The notes beneath the pieces are model-generated. The model was not told where the DNA came from. It searched no databases and was given only the letters and a program-made list of their open reading frames with translations. A stretch of DNA of 64,000 bases from Ifrita kowaldi (taxonomy: Eukaryota > Chordata > Aves > Passeriformes > Cinclosomatidae), in assembly GCA_013398055.1 (NCBI GenBank), contig VZRS01001723.1, forward strand, positions 558,001 through 622,000. The letters run 5' to 3'. Shown here one piece after another: positions 13,330 to 24,920 of the stretch; position 1 is the first letter of the stretch, and each line of letters starts with the position of its first letter. A program made the translations under genes and the position numbers.

Positions 13330-13410
13330 GATTTGTGCTACAATAGGTTAATTAGTTTTCCAGGTAGTTAGCTAATAGTTCTTTTCAATTTTATAACAAA
13401 CCAGAGTGGT
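13330..13410. promoter_or_regulatory. Candidate TAAT-rich regulatory block
   Basis: A short AT-rich block with GGTTAATTAG (near 13346) and AGTTAGCTAATAG (near 13366), giving homeodomain-type cores in opposite orientations. It directly adjoins a GC-rich patch at 13420-13745 that carries an accidental 121-codon minus frame. Function is inferred from texture only. Confidence 0.2.
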
Positions 13411-13879
13411 AGGAGCTGGGGAGCTGCAGGAAAGGGCACTGTACATGGAAAGGGCTGTCGGGCACCTCTGCCCTTCTTCTGCAGCTCCCACTGACACCAT
13501 GGGCTTTGAGATGAGGCCCTGAACTGCACCAGATCTTCTTCCCCTGCAAGCCCTCGATGCTGCCCTGAGAGTATAAAGGGATCCTGTAATTCCCTGCTCA
13601 GGGCAGTAGCATCATCCCCACTGCCCTTCACTCTCAGACCTGTGGAGCTGCACTCCGCCATCCTGCACCTTTTTGCAAACCTGTTTCTCCTGCAAGCCCA
13701 GCTGGAACTGTGGTGTGATGGCAGCTCCCTCACTGCCCACCCCCTCCCACTCTAATATATCAGTCAGGCAAAACATCCTATTGCACAAGAAATTGAGAGG
13801 GTTTTGCCTTAAGACAAAAAGGCTTTAATGTTACCTTTTCACTTCTGAGCTTTCTTCTCCAAATGATACATGCTTCATT

Positions 13880-14210
13880 CGTTAAAAGATGTTTGGTGTT
13901 TTTTAACATTTAGAACTAGCTTTCATTAATAATGAAGGAGTCTCAGCTAATCTTCTAATGATCCTTTCCTTTAGTGCAGCTTTATCTCAGATAATAGCTG
14001 AGTTTGCCTGTGTTGCCTGATGCAACAGCAGTGGCTTATACCAAGCACTTAGAGTCACTTTTTACATTTATGAATGAAATTCATTATTTCTTTTCCATGG
14101 TAGTAAAACAGTGGGGTGGCATTAGACAGACAGGCCTGATTTTATGTTATTATTCCAGTGGAGATCTGTTAATTTTTCTGAATATTAAATTTCTTGAAGA
14201 GCAGAAATGA
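13880..14210. promoter_or_regulatory. Candidate conserved non-coding element
   Basis: Non-repetitive AT-rich DNA with TTCATTAATAATGAA near 13921 (an inverted-repeat homeodomain-type site), CTCAGATAATAG near 13987 (GATA-like core) and further AATTCATT/TGAATGAA motifs near 14070. The 68-codon frame over its distal part has no family features. Confidence 0.3.
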
Positions 14211-14297
14211 AAGGACAAAAAAGACTTGCAATGAGTTGTTTCTGTCACTCTCTTCCCTTTCATCTTGCCCCGAAAAGGAAACAAACTGTCAGCACCA

Positions 14298-14368
14298 TTA
14301 ATTTTTAAAATGCCATTTTAAAATTAAATACTGAGCTAGGTTTTTAAAAGACAGGAGAGTTTTAAAAA
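14298..14368. repeat. AT-rich inverted-repeat cluster (two hairpins)
   Basis: Two neighbouring inverted repeats built on the same TTTTTAAAA motif. In the first (14298-14327), a 15-base left arm pairs with a 14-base right arm around a one-base loop, with one extra T as the only imperfection. In the second, TTTTTAAAA at 14341-14349 pairs with TTTTAAAAA at 14360-14368 across a 10-base loop. This could extrude as cruciforms or act as a matrix-attachment-like sequence; there is no sign of a transposon. Confidence 0.55.
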
Positions 14369-14399
14369 TTAAAGCACTAGAACTAAACTAAGTACTTTT

Positions 14400-16060
14400 T
14401 CAGAGTACAGAGTATTTCTTTTTGGCGACTAAACTATGGTTGCTTATTCCACCTCACCAATTTTTCATTTTTACTACAGATCCAAAACATCCACTATTTA
14501 CTCAGCTCTATCTTCACCTAGAGCAGCAAACCAGAAGTTTTAATAATCTGAAGAGGAATCTATTTAATATAAAGTCCTTAGAGAAGGACTGCCATTAGTC
14601 ACATGTTTGCTCAGCATTAAGTTCAGGTCTCAGCTGAACTCAGGGTGAGCCCTTGTTGCAGTGTGTGTAAGGAGAACCCCTTGTGGCTGTGGGATCCATT
14701 AGATGGGCTGTGTACTACAGCAGAAATGCTAATGTGGGTACCCTGGGCCAAATTTAAACCCAGGGAATGACACCAAGAACGTTTATTTGAAGACAGGGGG
14801 GATCTCTCAGAGCTGCAATAGTGTTGTTTTTAAGCCATGCCAAGGATGACCACAGTTTGTGTTTCACTTCCAGCGGGATGGGTGAAAGTCACAGCAGCCT
14901 GCCTGGGTCCCAGGGCAGGCACACGCCTGCCTCGAGCATGGTACATGAAAAACTGCCCCAGCCTCATTTACTATAGGTTTTTCATATCTCCTCATGAAAG
15001 CAGCACACTGAGGAGTGTCACTACTGTGTGCTTAGATTATACCACCCCTACCTGTATCAAGGAGCACTTTGCTGTTCAGGCAGTCCCACTGAAATGGATA
15101 AAAGCCTCAAGAATTAGGTATGCAGGAGGGAGCAGCCTGGCCCAGAGTAAACACCACTATCACAAGTGTGTCATTTGAAGAGGAAACCTCTATTGCTGCA
15201 CCTGAGAGAGTAACTCCATTATCCAGCACCAGCTCTGTGCCAACCTGCTGCTGGAAAGGCAAATCTCTGCCGGGATGTGTCAGAGGGGCTGATGGCAGCA
15301 CCAAGCAGTGGGTGGAGGCCTGCCATCCTCATTGCACATCTGGGGCACAGGGGTGTGCACTGCAGCTGTGTGGGGACCTGGTGCTACACCCCAAGGCTTG
15401 GGTAGACCCCTGCCAAAACAATCATGGACAGCCATGAGCTCTGGCAGTTATTCCACTGGGGAGTGTTTGTGCTCCTCCAGCTGGAAAACCTTCATGACTC
15501 CACTCCTCCCTCACTTTTAGCAGCTAACCAAGCAGGAGGGACACGTGTGTTTGGCCTCTATGGGCAGGCACTACCATTCCCCTGGTCCCTCGGTGTACAG
15601 TCCCAGGGTACAGTCCCCCCCAGTCCCCCAGGGACTGCTGGGGCCAGGAGCAGCACACCTGCATGCCAGCCTCCCCACTGTCCTCATGGACTGCTGATTT
15701 AGATGCCACCACATTGCCCTCCCACTTCAGCTTTAATTTCTGTTCCCTGCCACTCTCAGTAGTGAACAATGATGCATTACAATTTTCAGGTGCCTAAGGC
15801 TCGCAGAGCTTTCTCGATATAATCAGCAGAAAAGGATTTTGCATTGAAAGCCAGTGCCAACATCCCTGCAGTGATAACCATCCCTGTATAATTAAAATGA
15901 ACATTTCACAAAATGTCATCTCCAAGCAGCATATTTTAGATTTAAAAAAAAATAAAAAAACACTTCCAAGATCAAAAGAAGAGAATTATAATTGGGAAAG
16001 GGTGGAGGTGGGGGAGGACAGTGTGACAGCCCCAAGAAGTATTACTATTATTATGAGGAA
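14400..16060. other. Non-coding, no recognised gene
   Basis: Unique-looking DNA. GC-richer from 15200 to 15730, where several overlapping plus-strand frames and one minus-strand frame arise by composition. A local duplication of TACAGTCCC occurs near 15596-15621. An A-rich tract lies at 15943-15960. Confidence 0.45.
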
Positions 16061-16069
16061 AAGTTTGCT

Positions 16070-16260
16070 AAAATGCCAACTGCTTGCTCACAGTCAAAGG
16101 AAGCACCAGTTTACTTGTTAATCGCCTTAATTAATTAACTGGCATTGTCCTGGATTTCCTGAAGCTGGGTTTACTGTGGGAATCAATTTTAAAGAGCTTC
16201 CAGAAAGAAAATTTAAATTTCTGCTTAAAGACTTTACAGCTTAGTAAACGAGAGCCTGCT
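16070..16260. promoter_or_regulatory. Candidate conserved AT-rich block
   Basis: Contains CTTGTTAATCGCCTTAATTA near 16114-16133 (TAAT cores next to a retained CpG), followed by AATTTAAATT near 16210. Non-repetitive and non-coding. This has the texture of an enhancer-type conserved element; untested. Confidence 0.28.
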
Positions 16261-16269
16261 TCCAAGCCA

Positions 16270-19200
16270 TTTGGACAAAACCACAGTCATGATTTATGGA
16301 GACAAAGTCTTTATTCCCATAGAGTCTGTTGTGATCAGCTATATTGACCTACTGCACAGCACAAACTTCCCTGAATTAATCCATCTTTGAACTACAGCAG
16401 CTCTTTTAGAAAAACACCCCATCCTGATTATAAAACTGGCAGTGAACCAGAAGCCAGTGTCATCAGGGTGTGCTGTACCAGGGGCTCCCACTGAAAGCCC
16501 TGCTCCTTTCCACCACTGATTTGTTCAGTTCCATACTCCACCCACTGCTGGCCTTCCCTTCTGCTGGATCAAGGGCAATTTGGCAAGCCCTTGCTCCCTG
16601 TACAAGAACTTACAGATGGTGAGTGAGTTTTCATTACTAGGGCTGTGATCTTCCAGACTTTCTCAATTAAATGGGAATGAAAACAGGCCATGAGCTTCCT
16701 CATGGTCCTCTGAGGCTGTTCCATCTTATCATGCTTTTCAAGCTCAGGACGTAGTTGCACCCAGTGACAGATATTAGGGCAGCACCATTTTACTGAGAGT
16801 CCTGTTAATACACGCAATTATCTGCTCTGTAACTTCTGACCACAACATTGCATTAGACTTTCTCCCATCCCACATTATCCCAGATTATCCAACTTGTGCT
16901 CTAAATTTTACTTTAATCACTGTTTCCAGGTTTAGCAATTCTCACTCTGTGAACTTGACTACTGATCCCTCTTGGGCTATGGTAAAACAGATCCTAAAGT
17001 TATCTGTTACATGAAACAGCAACTAAAAAAGCACACATGTACACACACAAGAGTTTCACATATGAAACTCGAGTTTTCTCTTCCTGAGTTCACCAAGTCC
17101 CTTTCTTTCCTGGAGCTCTGCAGAAGACTCTGGTGTGGGGCAGTACTCACCTTACTGCAGGTTTGACCCATCGAGGCCCAGAACCCAAAATGTCCTTTGT
17201 GATCAACAGAGTGAAAAAGGTGCTTTTAGGATTCATCTCATTGCTCTTACATGTCTATTTTTTGGATGATAAATGACATCTCTAAAGTACCAGTTTCCTC
17301 TCACTGACTGTAGTACAAACTACACGTCCAAACTAAGATGAACACATCTACGTCAGGTTAGGTGAGTCTAAATAAAACAGTGCAGATAAGAAAAGCATAA
17401 TATGTATGACCTTATTAAAGTGTTCCAGTACTAAAACACCCGTCACATAAATATGGAAGTGCATACTTCTTTAAATAATGTATTTTAAGTGCTAATTTTG
17501 ATGTCAGATTCTGCTCTTACATGCCTCTAACTAGACAACAGTAAGTAAGGAGTTCTCCCAGCTCAGCCCTTGTAAAGAATAGCTGCACAGGATCTGCCCC
17601 TCCCAAGAAGAGGCACACAGAGATGGTTGTTTGGTTCTCAAACAAGGTCAGCAGCACAAAGTGGGGTGGACAATGTATCCCTCTCACCTGTATATGAACA
17701 TCACAGTCATTTTTGCCTAGAGCTGCAGGAGAAGAACATGGTCTAGCAACATTTCTCTTCTCTATTTTGTGGAATGGCTCATTTAGCAATGACAAAATCT
17801 TCCTTGAGAAAACTATATTCTGTGAAGGAAAGGCTCAACAATTCAACAAAAAGTTTTAAAGAGAAAGCTGAATGGAAGGCACACGCAGCCATTTTTCATC
17901 TGTTTTTCCTAGTATGTAAATAAAACAGTTCCCCACTCCTCCTGGCAGCAGCAGAGGAGCAACTAATGGATCAATGCTGATCTCCTAAAAACAGAGAACA
18001 CCTCAGAAAAATTAAATGGAAGAGGTGTGCCTGCCATGCTGACAGATTACACCAGGCATTTGGGTGTTTACCCTGCCAATCAGCTACAGGAGCTGCAAAG
18101 AAAGTGGTGAGAACTGCTGAGGAAGAGGTAGAATTTGCATAAATTCCTGTATGTCTCCGCCCCTAAACATGCACTTGTATGAAGGACTGAGAGTAAGAGA
18201 GTCACCCATGTACTGGGGTCAGGTTTGGTGTGAAGTGTGTCCTCTGGCACTGAATGGGGGCATTTACAGAAGGAAGAAAGTGTTGGAGTTTCTGTTGTTT
18301 TGTTCATCAGCTGCAGAGAAATTTGGTGAGACCTGAGGAGGGGCAACAGACACAGTGGGAAACAGAAGGAGAGGAGGGAAGAAGGACATGGCCAGTAGAG
18401 GGTTGGCCTATGTTTTAAATCAGCTTGTCATCCAACAGCTTCCCTCGCTTTAGAAAGGGCTCCTTTCTCAGCACAGCCCTTTTTCACTTGTCTGACTGTG
18501 AATTTGTCTCGAGGAACCTAAGATGGAGTTGGTCTCATGGCAGTGGGGAGAATGTGGAACACAGCATTATGGATGCAGGGCAAGGAGCTGTGCTGCCAGG
18601 GGCTGCCCAGGCACTGGCAGTGGGGCAGAGCTGTGAAACACTGTAGTTTGGTGTCTTTGGCCCATCTGGAGCTGCAGCAGTCCTGGCCCAGTTGGACAGG
18701 CTTCAATTTGCACACACCCAACCTCACAGCAACCTCACCCACCAAGCGGAGAGACTGGAAGTTATCTGCCATGGTCACTTCTCTGAATATTCAGCATCGG
18801 TCATTTCCAGGAAAAGACCTTCCCATTAACTTCTTGAAAGATTTGACTGAAGCTGTTCAGTGAGTCCTGTATTACAGAGGACATTTTTAATAATCCCTAG
18901 CACTAGAAATTCAGCCCTTGTCACTCAACCAGCTGACAAACGGGAGGCCAGAAATGGAGCTTAAGAAGCAGAAGAGAAAGTAGAACAAGGGGGACTGACA
19001 AATGTCAGGTAAATACTGGGGTCCCAGGCAGAAACATCAAAGCATTCCACACCATAGGAACACTTTGCACTTAGGAAGGATAAGTCTGCATAGAGTGAAA
19101 CAGGAGAGTTCATTTTTTGCTGTAGGAAATCAAGTTGCAGTGATGGGTGCTGGGTAACCTGTCCCCAGTCAGGGCATAAAAACACACCATGAGCAGTTCC

Positions 19201-19960
19201 CACCCTCTCTCCGCTCTGAGGCAGTCCCACCTTTTCTGGGGACAGGAAAGGCACACAGTGTCTTTCTTCGCCATCGAAAGCACTTCCACTCAACACTGAG
19301 CTTTTGGGCCGGATGACACCTGAATAATCCTGCACAGCAGCAGAAATTTCTGCTGGACAATTAGCAGGGCATCCCAGCATTATGGAGCTTTGCTTGACTT
19401 CATCTCCAATAGGAAAATCCACCCGACAGCGTGGTCTTTCCTCTGCAAAAATGCTCCAGTACTAACACAGAGGCACAGATAAGTCATGTACTGGCCCATT
19501 GCCCAGCTTAGTGCTTGGCTTGGCTTCAGCAGTTCAGCTGACACACACATCTTTCTTTCATTTCCTTTCCCCAGAGTCCCTTCTCCTCCTGCCCCACCAC
19601 TTTCCATCACCACTCACCCCCGTGCACACACTCTCCATTCACAGGCAGGGCTGCCTGTGGTGCCCTACCCTGCTCACACAGGCCCCTGTTCAGGCTGTGC
19701 TGTGCCGTGCCTTATTCTGCAAGCTATCACACAAAAAGAATAAAATTAAAATCAATAGAACTATTGAGAAGGATATCCCAGACCTGGAAAAGAGCACAAC
19801 AGCCCAGAGAGGAAAGTCGGAGATGATCTTGCCATGTCACATCCAGCTTTTCCACACAGCCGTGTTCTGCCTCGTGCAGCAACAGCCCAGCCCATTAGAC
19901 ACACTCAGCCCTTCTCTCACCTCTTTAGACACCAGTCATTGATAATCTGTGCAATTAGTG
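16270..19960. other. Non-coding, no recognised gene
   Basis: About 3.7 kb of unique-looking DNA with no supportable gene. The largest frame (153 codons, minus, 18961-19422) has no recognisable domain, is overlapped by others and has no convincing splice context. A perfect inverted repeat sits at 17051-17070. Confidence 0.45.
17051..17070. repeat. Perfect 8-bp-arm inverted repeat
   Basis: GAGTTTCA (17051-17058), loop CATA, and the exact complement TGAAACTC (17063-17070). The GTTTCA/TGAAAC halves resemble interferon-response or IRF-type half-sites (GAAA core) in an everted arrangement. That comparison is speculative; the palindrome itself is plain in the sequence. Confidence 0.6.
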
Positions 19961-19962
19961 TA

Positions 19963-20024
19963 AGGCTTACAGTTGGACTCAATGATCTTAAAGGTCTTTT
20001 CCTACCTAAATGATTCTATGATTA
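19963..20024 (+). mobile_element. CR1 LINE, 5'-truncated 3' tail
   Basis: CR1 is the dominant avian non-LTR retrotransposon; nearly all copies are 5'-truncated by incomplete reverse transcription. The stretch carries the hallmark plus-strand 3' end: a GTTGGACT..AATGATCTTAAAGGTC segment, CCTACCTAAATGATTCTATG and a terminal GATTCTATGATT octamer-type repeat. Only about 60 bases remain, so this is a very short, dead copy. Divergence from the usual consensus is moderate. Assignment rests on the remembered avian consensus. Confidence 0.85.
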
Positions 20025-20269
20025 ATCCTGCCTGTCAGTAAAGCTACAGCATCTCTGCACACGGCAATACCCTACAACAGCTGAATATATTGCATAAGAG
20101 CAAGAATCTTCTTAATGGATTTCTGCAGCAAGAGTGGAAAATGGGGGTGTTCCCAGCTACATATATCCTAGTGAGAGGTAATGAACGGCACACCCATAGC
20201 ATTTTGCTAATAACCTCAAATATAGTGAAGAGTTCAGCTGGGAGGGGTGAATTTTTTTTTTCTGGTAAA

Positions 20270-20480
20270 AGTTTGATGAGCTTTCAAAATCAAATATTTC
20301 AGAGCTTGCTCATTGCTAATTAAGGGTTAGTATACTAAATTAGCAGTAAATTAACATTCATTTCTCTGCTAGTACACTAGAGCTGCAGGAAATTACCCAA
20401 ATTATTCAGGTAGTGACATTCATCACTAGGTGGAATTACTGTAGCTTAAACAAGATTTAGTGCTACTCTGTAGCTAATAT
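20270..20480. promoter_or_regulatory. Candidate conserved AT-rich block
   Basis: Begins just after a T-run and holds multiple TAAT/ATTA cores (GCTAATTAAGG near 20313, CTAAATTAGC near 20334, GTAAATTAAC near 20345) with no coding frame or repeat similarity. Its closeness to the CR1 tail is incidental. Regulatory role is inferred. Confidence 0.28.
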
Positions 20481-20779
20481 TCACAGCTGCAGGAAAAGAG
20501 GCAGGCTCCCTCATTCACAGAAATTTTGAGAGCAGAGGTGCCAAGATGGGGGAAAATGTTCATCTGAGCTATTGACTGTAGAGGCAAGAGAACAGGACAG
20601 GCCATGCTTTGCTGAGAGATCATTGCATGCTTGGGGTGCAAATGGCGAGGTGGCACCTGGCTGGTGGCTGCAAGTGACCGAGTGCTGCTGTAAAATGAAA
20701 GTATCACCCTAAAAATATCTTTGTGCAGTTGCTGGGGATAATTGATGCTGGTGCAGCATTACTTCAAACCACTCGTAAA

Positions 20780-20930
20780 GCTCCATCTGTAGCTGCAGCT
20801 CTATAGACATTTCATAATTATGTTTAATATTGCAATCCCCTATTTCTAGGGAGGATTTGAGGATCTCGGCACATTTGTCTAAGTGATGAGCATTTTATCT
20901 AGGGCTTAGGAGATTTCCTTCCTCCCTGGG
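20780..20930. promoter_or_regulatory. Candidate conserved AT-rich block
   Basis: Non-repetitive DNA with CATAATTATG near 20812 (a perfect palindrome), TTTAATATTGCAATCCCC near 20823 and GTGATGAGCATTTTATCTAG near 20883. No open frame of note. This could be an enhancer-type element; not proven. Confidence 0.25.
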
Positions 20931-20939
20931 GAATAGCTG

Positions 20940-23060
20940 GCTCTGGAAGCTGCTAACTGCCTTCAGAGCCCTCCCTAACCCCTTTTTAGGTCAAACACAA
21001 CTCAACCATAGCAGGCTGAAGAAACCAGACAAGTTTTGATGGTCTAGGAAAGAGGTAGTGAGCATCTTACTGGGACCACATGCCCATATCCAAGGAGACC
21101 TTTCCTGATACATTGATCTCCAAAGAAAAGAGTACACTTGATATGTTGAAGCTTGGAGCTTGCTGCATTCCCAGGCCAGGTGGCTCCCAATCACTTTTGC
21201 ATCATGAAAAATGTAAAACTTGCACACTGGGGCTTTCCTAGGCACTCTGTGGTTTTGGGCAGGCAGCAGGAAAGATGTGCAGGGAGGGAAGGTCCCCATG
21301 GGAAGGGCAAGGATGGCTTATGCCCCAGTTCAAGTCAGCCAGAGAGAGGGAAGCAGAGTGCCTGTGAGAGAAGAAAGGTGGCAAAGGGGAAGATGGAGAC
21401 TGAGAACAAAGCACTGCTGCTTTCTCATTCACTAAAACTATATGTCCAGAACTTATAATACTTGAGGAGAAACTTCTCAGGATACCATTTTACCCTTCAC
21501 TATTAAGAACAGAGCCTCTCTGTAGAATGCACATGCCTGAATAGATACAGTCACATAGACAACAGGACATATCCCTTTTGATCACAAAGAAGTCCACGTG
21601 CTGTCTGAAGCCTTGTGCAGAATGGCAGCAGGGGGTCTTTACACTCTATTTTTAAATTTTCCAGCACTCAGACTAGGGGAATGAGCTGTTGCCCCCTGCA
21701 AATAAAGACCCAATCTAAAGCAGGCATGTTTTTAAGCTCACGGATGGAGATTTCAGATGCCACCACTATTAATTTTCACTCTTCTGGCTCTGTTCCTTGT
21801 CTGCTGCTGGCAATCACAGTGGGATCAAGAATGAGTCTCAAAACAGGAGGAAAAGACAGTTGTCTAGTTGTGCTTTTTACATTCTCTCACAAGCAGCCCA
21901 AAGCAGAGATGACAATGCGTGTCTTAATTAACTAAGGCCCTCCACAAACTGCCTGGGGCAGGTTTTTATAGATACTGGCTTCTAGCTGGACAACTGGCAA
22001 GTAGACTTTTACTGCCTGGAAACAAAGGCATTGCAAAAAGCCAGTAAGTTAAATCAATGTTCTATTAATTCATTTTTAAAGTCTCACAGGAACATTGTAC
22101 TCTTTGTCCAAAAATGTTCCAGAGCTTTAACAGCTGCACTGCTAGCATGGGAAGCAGAACAACAGGATCTTTAGATGTCCATGTGTGCAGGGACACTGCT
22201 CTCTTCTGTTTAAAATCCACCAGGTTTCATACAAAGCTGGTATTGGCCCACTTTTGTCATCCAGCTTGCCCTTAAGATGAAGATTCACTGTATTGCTGTG
22301 CTAGGAAGAGCTACAGCTACTACTGCTGTGCTAGGAAGAAGCAAATCTCTCATTTGTGGGGCAGGGGGAGCCCCCAAAGAGTTTCTCTCCCCTCTCCTTA
22401 TCCTTCACAGCATAGGGTCCCCACATATGTGCCCTAATGCTAAGCAGTGGCAGGAGGAACAAATCCACTGTCACCACTTTTCAGCCACTCCTGGGGGAGA
22501 GTAATACAAGAATCTATTTACTTGCTCCTTTGTGACCTGCAGTGCAGAATGAAGTTTGCACAGTGCTCTCAGGAGGAGCAGCTGCTGCCTCCTCTCCCAA
22601 AAGGATGAAGTTTTCTCTCCAGGCAATGTGGAGAGGATAGCAAGAGAACTGAAGTCCCCTAGATCTTTCTTAGGAACAGGACTGTTTCTCTCGTTAGCCG
22701 CGGCCTCCTCTGAGCCCCTCAGTATCGGCCGCCTCGCAAAGCCCTTCCTGCAGGACCTCGTTACAGAGAGCCTCAGTGGAAAACAGCACTTCCAAATATG
22801 ACTGTTGAAGGGAACATGGGATAAAATCTGAGACTACAGGATGAACAGAGAAACCCAGATGTGTTATTTGGTACTGAAGTTGCATTGTGATGCTGTGAGG
22901 GGCAGGAAAGCCGGCCTCTCACAGCACTGGGGGCTGCTGGGGGTGACTGCACCCCAACATGGCCCCATGCACAGCCCCATCCTCAGGAGGAGCAGGGACC
23001 AGCTCACCCCAAATTTAGTCTTCACTGCTCCTCAGCAGCTCACAGAGCCCTTCTGTGGGA
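20940..23060. other. Non-coding, no recognised gene
   Basis: Unique-looking DNA. A 16-base direct repeat (TGCTGTGCTAGGAAGA) occurs at 22294-22309 and 22324-22339, period 30. A small CpG cluster (CCGCGGCC, CGGCCGCC) lies at 22698-22736 in otherwise CpG-poor DNA. Frames are short and without family features. Confidence 0.45.
22294..22339. repeat. Short tandem duplication, 30-bp period
   Basis: TGCTGTGCTAGGAAGA appears twice, at 22294-22309 and 22324-22339, separated by 14 bases containing CTACAGCTACTAC. This looks like a small local duplication rather than a microsatellite. No function is apparent. Confidence 0.6.
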
Positions 23061-23070
23061 CTGGAGGTTC

Positions 23071-23202
23071 ACAATCCCCATTCTGGACAGAACTGAGGTT
23101 GCTGCAGTGACTTCCCTAAGCTCACCCAGGAGGCCTGAGCAGAGCCAAGAACAGACCGCAGGACTCCTGCGTGCCAAGTTACCAGCTCTACATTAGGCTA
23201 AA
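23071..23202 (-). mobile_element. MIR-like (CORE-SINE) remnant
   Basis: Read on the plus strand this matches the reverse complement of a MIR-type SINE: AATCCCCATT, AACTGAGG, AGTGACTTCCCTAAGCTCAC, a CAGAGCC segment, and ACTCCTGCGTGCCAAGTTACC, in the expected order and spacing of a MIR reversed copy. MIR-type elements are ancient tRNA-derived SINEs present at low copy in birds. The copy is degraded and inactive. It could be another CORE-SINE subfamily. Recalled from consensus, not searched. Confidence 0.65.
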
Positions 23203-23209
23203 CTGTCCT

Positions 23210-24180
23210 ACAAGCATAAAGTGCCTCAGAGCACAATTTTTAGGCACGGAGTCGGAACTGCACAGAGCAGAGCATCTGTGCCGGTGCTTTACCCCAGGCT
23301 CAGCCTGCTCTTTGTCCATCCGTCTGTACCCTCCTCTTTTCCCAAAGGGCTCTCCCCAACCAAACACCAATGTACATTTGAAGGATTTCCATCCTGTGGG
23401 TACTTCATATGTGTTTTTAACTTTCTACATTTTCAAAAGAAAACAAAAAAAGCAATAAATGTATTGCAATGGCAAAGAACGTATGCTGTGACATTGGAAA
23501 ACACGCAGCATGTGATTAACAAAAGCTGTAGAACTGGTCTGTCACAGGGACGAAGTCAAAGTGCCAATTTTTTAATGCTGTTTACCAAATCAAACAGGCA
23601 TTCTGCAGCCCACCTGTTCCTACTCCCTCTGACTTCACTATAGCCATTTTCTGAAGCCAGAGAAATAATTACTGGACCAGTTTATTGATGGCAGCTGGTT
23701 TGGAGTGAAAAAGTCCAAAACGTGCAATAATTAAAGACTGTAAGGGATGCAAGCTATTAAGAGGACAAAGAAAGCAAAATAAATTGATCCAGAATGGACA
23801 AATGGACACCTTCCATGGGAAGCCAAAACCTTTCCTCAAAGCTGATGCACTCACAGTCAACTCACAGGGAAGTCCAAAAAGGCGGGGTGGGGGTAAACCA
23901 CAACAATCCAAACTTCTGCAGTTATTTTTTTTATCCAGGAATTATTACCCAGTCCTTGTCACTAACACAGAATTCAAAGTGCTGGAGTTGAGCAACGGCC
24001 TAGAGACCAACCTGTGCCAGCTGCTTCAAAAGGCCCTGTAAAATCCCATAAAGGAGAACTGTACACCAGTATGCCTGAGGGATAAGCTGTGTTTAGCATA
24101 TGGCCCGAAGTGCAAAGGATGAAACTGCATCCCACCCAGCTGGAGATGATACTGCTAATCATACAGACAATGTCAGTCTG
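23210..24180. other. Non-coding, no recognised gene
   Basis: Unique-looking DNA between the SINE remnant and the ancient CR1. Overlapping plus-strand frames at 23171-23643 (95 and 140 codons) and 23784-24041 (85 codons) are in different phases, which argues against a real exon. No repeat recognised. Confidence 0.45.
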
Positions 24181-24189
24181 TCAGTCTCA

Positions 24190-24920
24190 ATATCCTACCT
24201 TGTGGCAACAAGTCCCATAGGCTAATTAAAACTTAGGTTAAAAGTGCTTCCTATTAAAGCTGTTCAATCCATTGACTCCAAATTTAATTTTACATCTCCC
24301 TTTCTTATCCAAGAGAGGAGAAAGCCATTGTATTGGTGTTTTATTTATATCCATCATGGCCTGTCTCTCAGTGGCACTTCCCACGTATTGTTCTCCCTAA
24401 AATAAACAGACCTAACCTTTGCAGTCCCTACTGCATGCAAATCTTCCCTCTAAAGTATTTTCTATGCTTCTGATTAGGTTTTCTGCCCTTCACTGAACCT
24501 CTTCTATTTCCTGCTCCATCATTTTTTAATTAGGGTAACCAAACCAAACATACTTCTCAAGGTGAGGCCACATCACCATCTCTAGAACAACACTGTCATA
24601 TTTTCAGTGTTGTCCTCTATTCAACAAATTAATGTCATGCCATTTTATATTTTTGCTTTCCTGATCACTGCTCAGACCTCAGCAGATGTTTTCCATTGAG
24701 TTCTTTGAGATACTTCTTTGTTTTGAAGTTCACCCTATTAGAAAATCAACTGTTCCATCCAATTAATAGTAACTTCTTTTTACTCACATTGCATTTTATT
24801 ATCAGTATTTTGATTAATATAGCTTTGAGATATTCAAAGGAAATTCTTAGTCACACTTAGATTTGATTAAATTTTGTAGCATCAAATTTTAGCAATTTGC
24901 TACTTACTTTTTCAGATTAT
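24190..24920 (-). mobile_element. Ancient CR1-type LINE fragment
   Basis: The plus strand reads as the complement of the 3' half of an old amniote CR1. Landmarks in order: CCTTGTGGCAACAAGTCCCA (24199-24218), the TATCCATCATGGCCTG-like stretch (near 24350), CACTGAACCTCTTCTATTTC (near 24492), AAGGTGAGGCCACATC (near 24559), CAGCAGATGTTTTCCATTGA (near 24680), and ATTTTGTAGCATCAAATTTT (near 24872). These agree in order and spacing with old CR1 copies of crocodilians and turtles, but with many changes. The copy is dead and has no intact frame. It lies about 650 bases from a younger CR1 in the same orientation. Confidence 0.7.
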
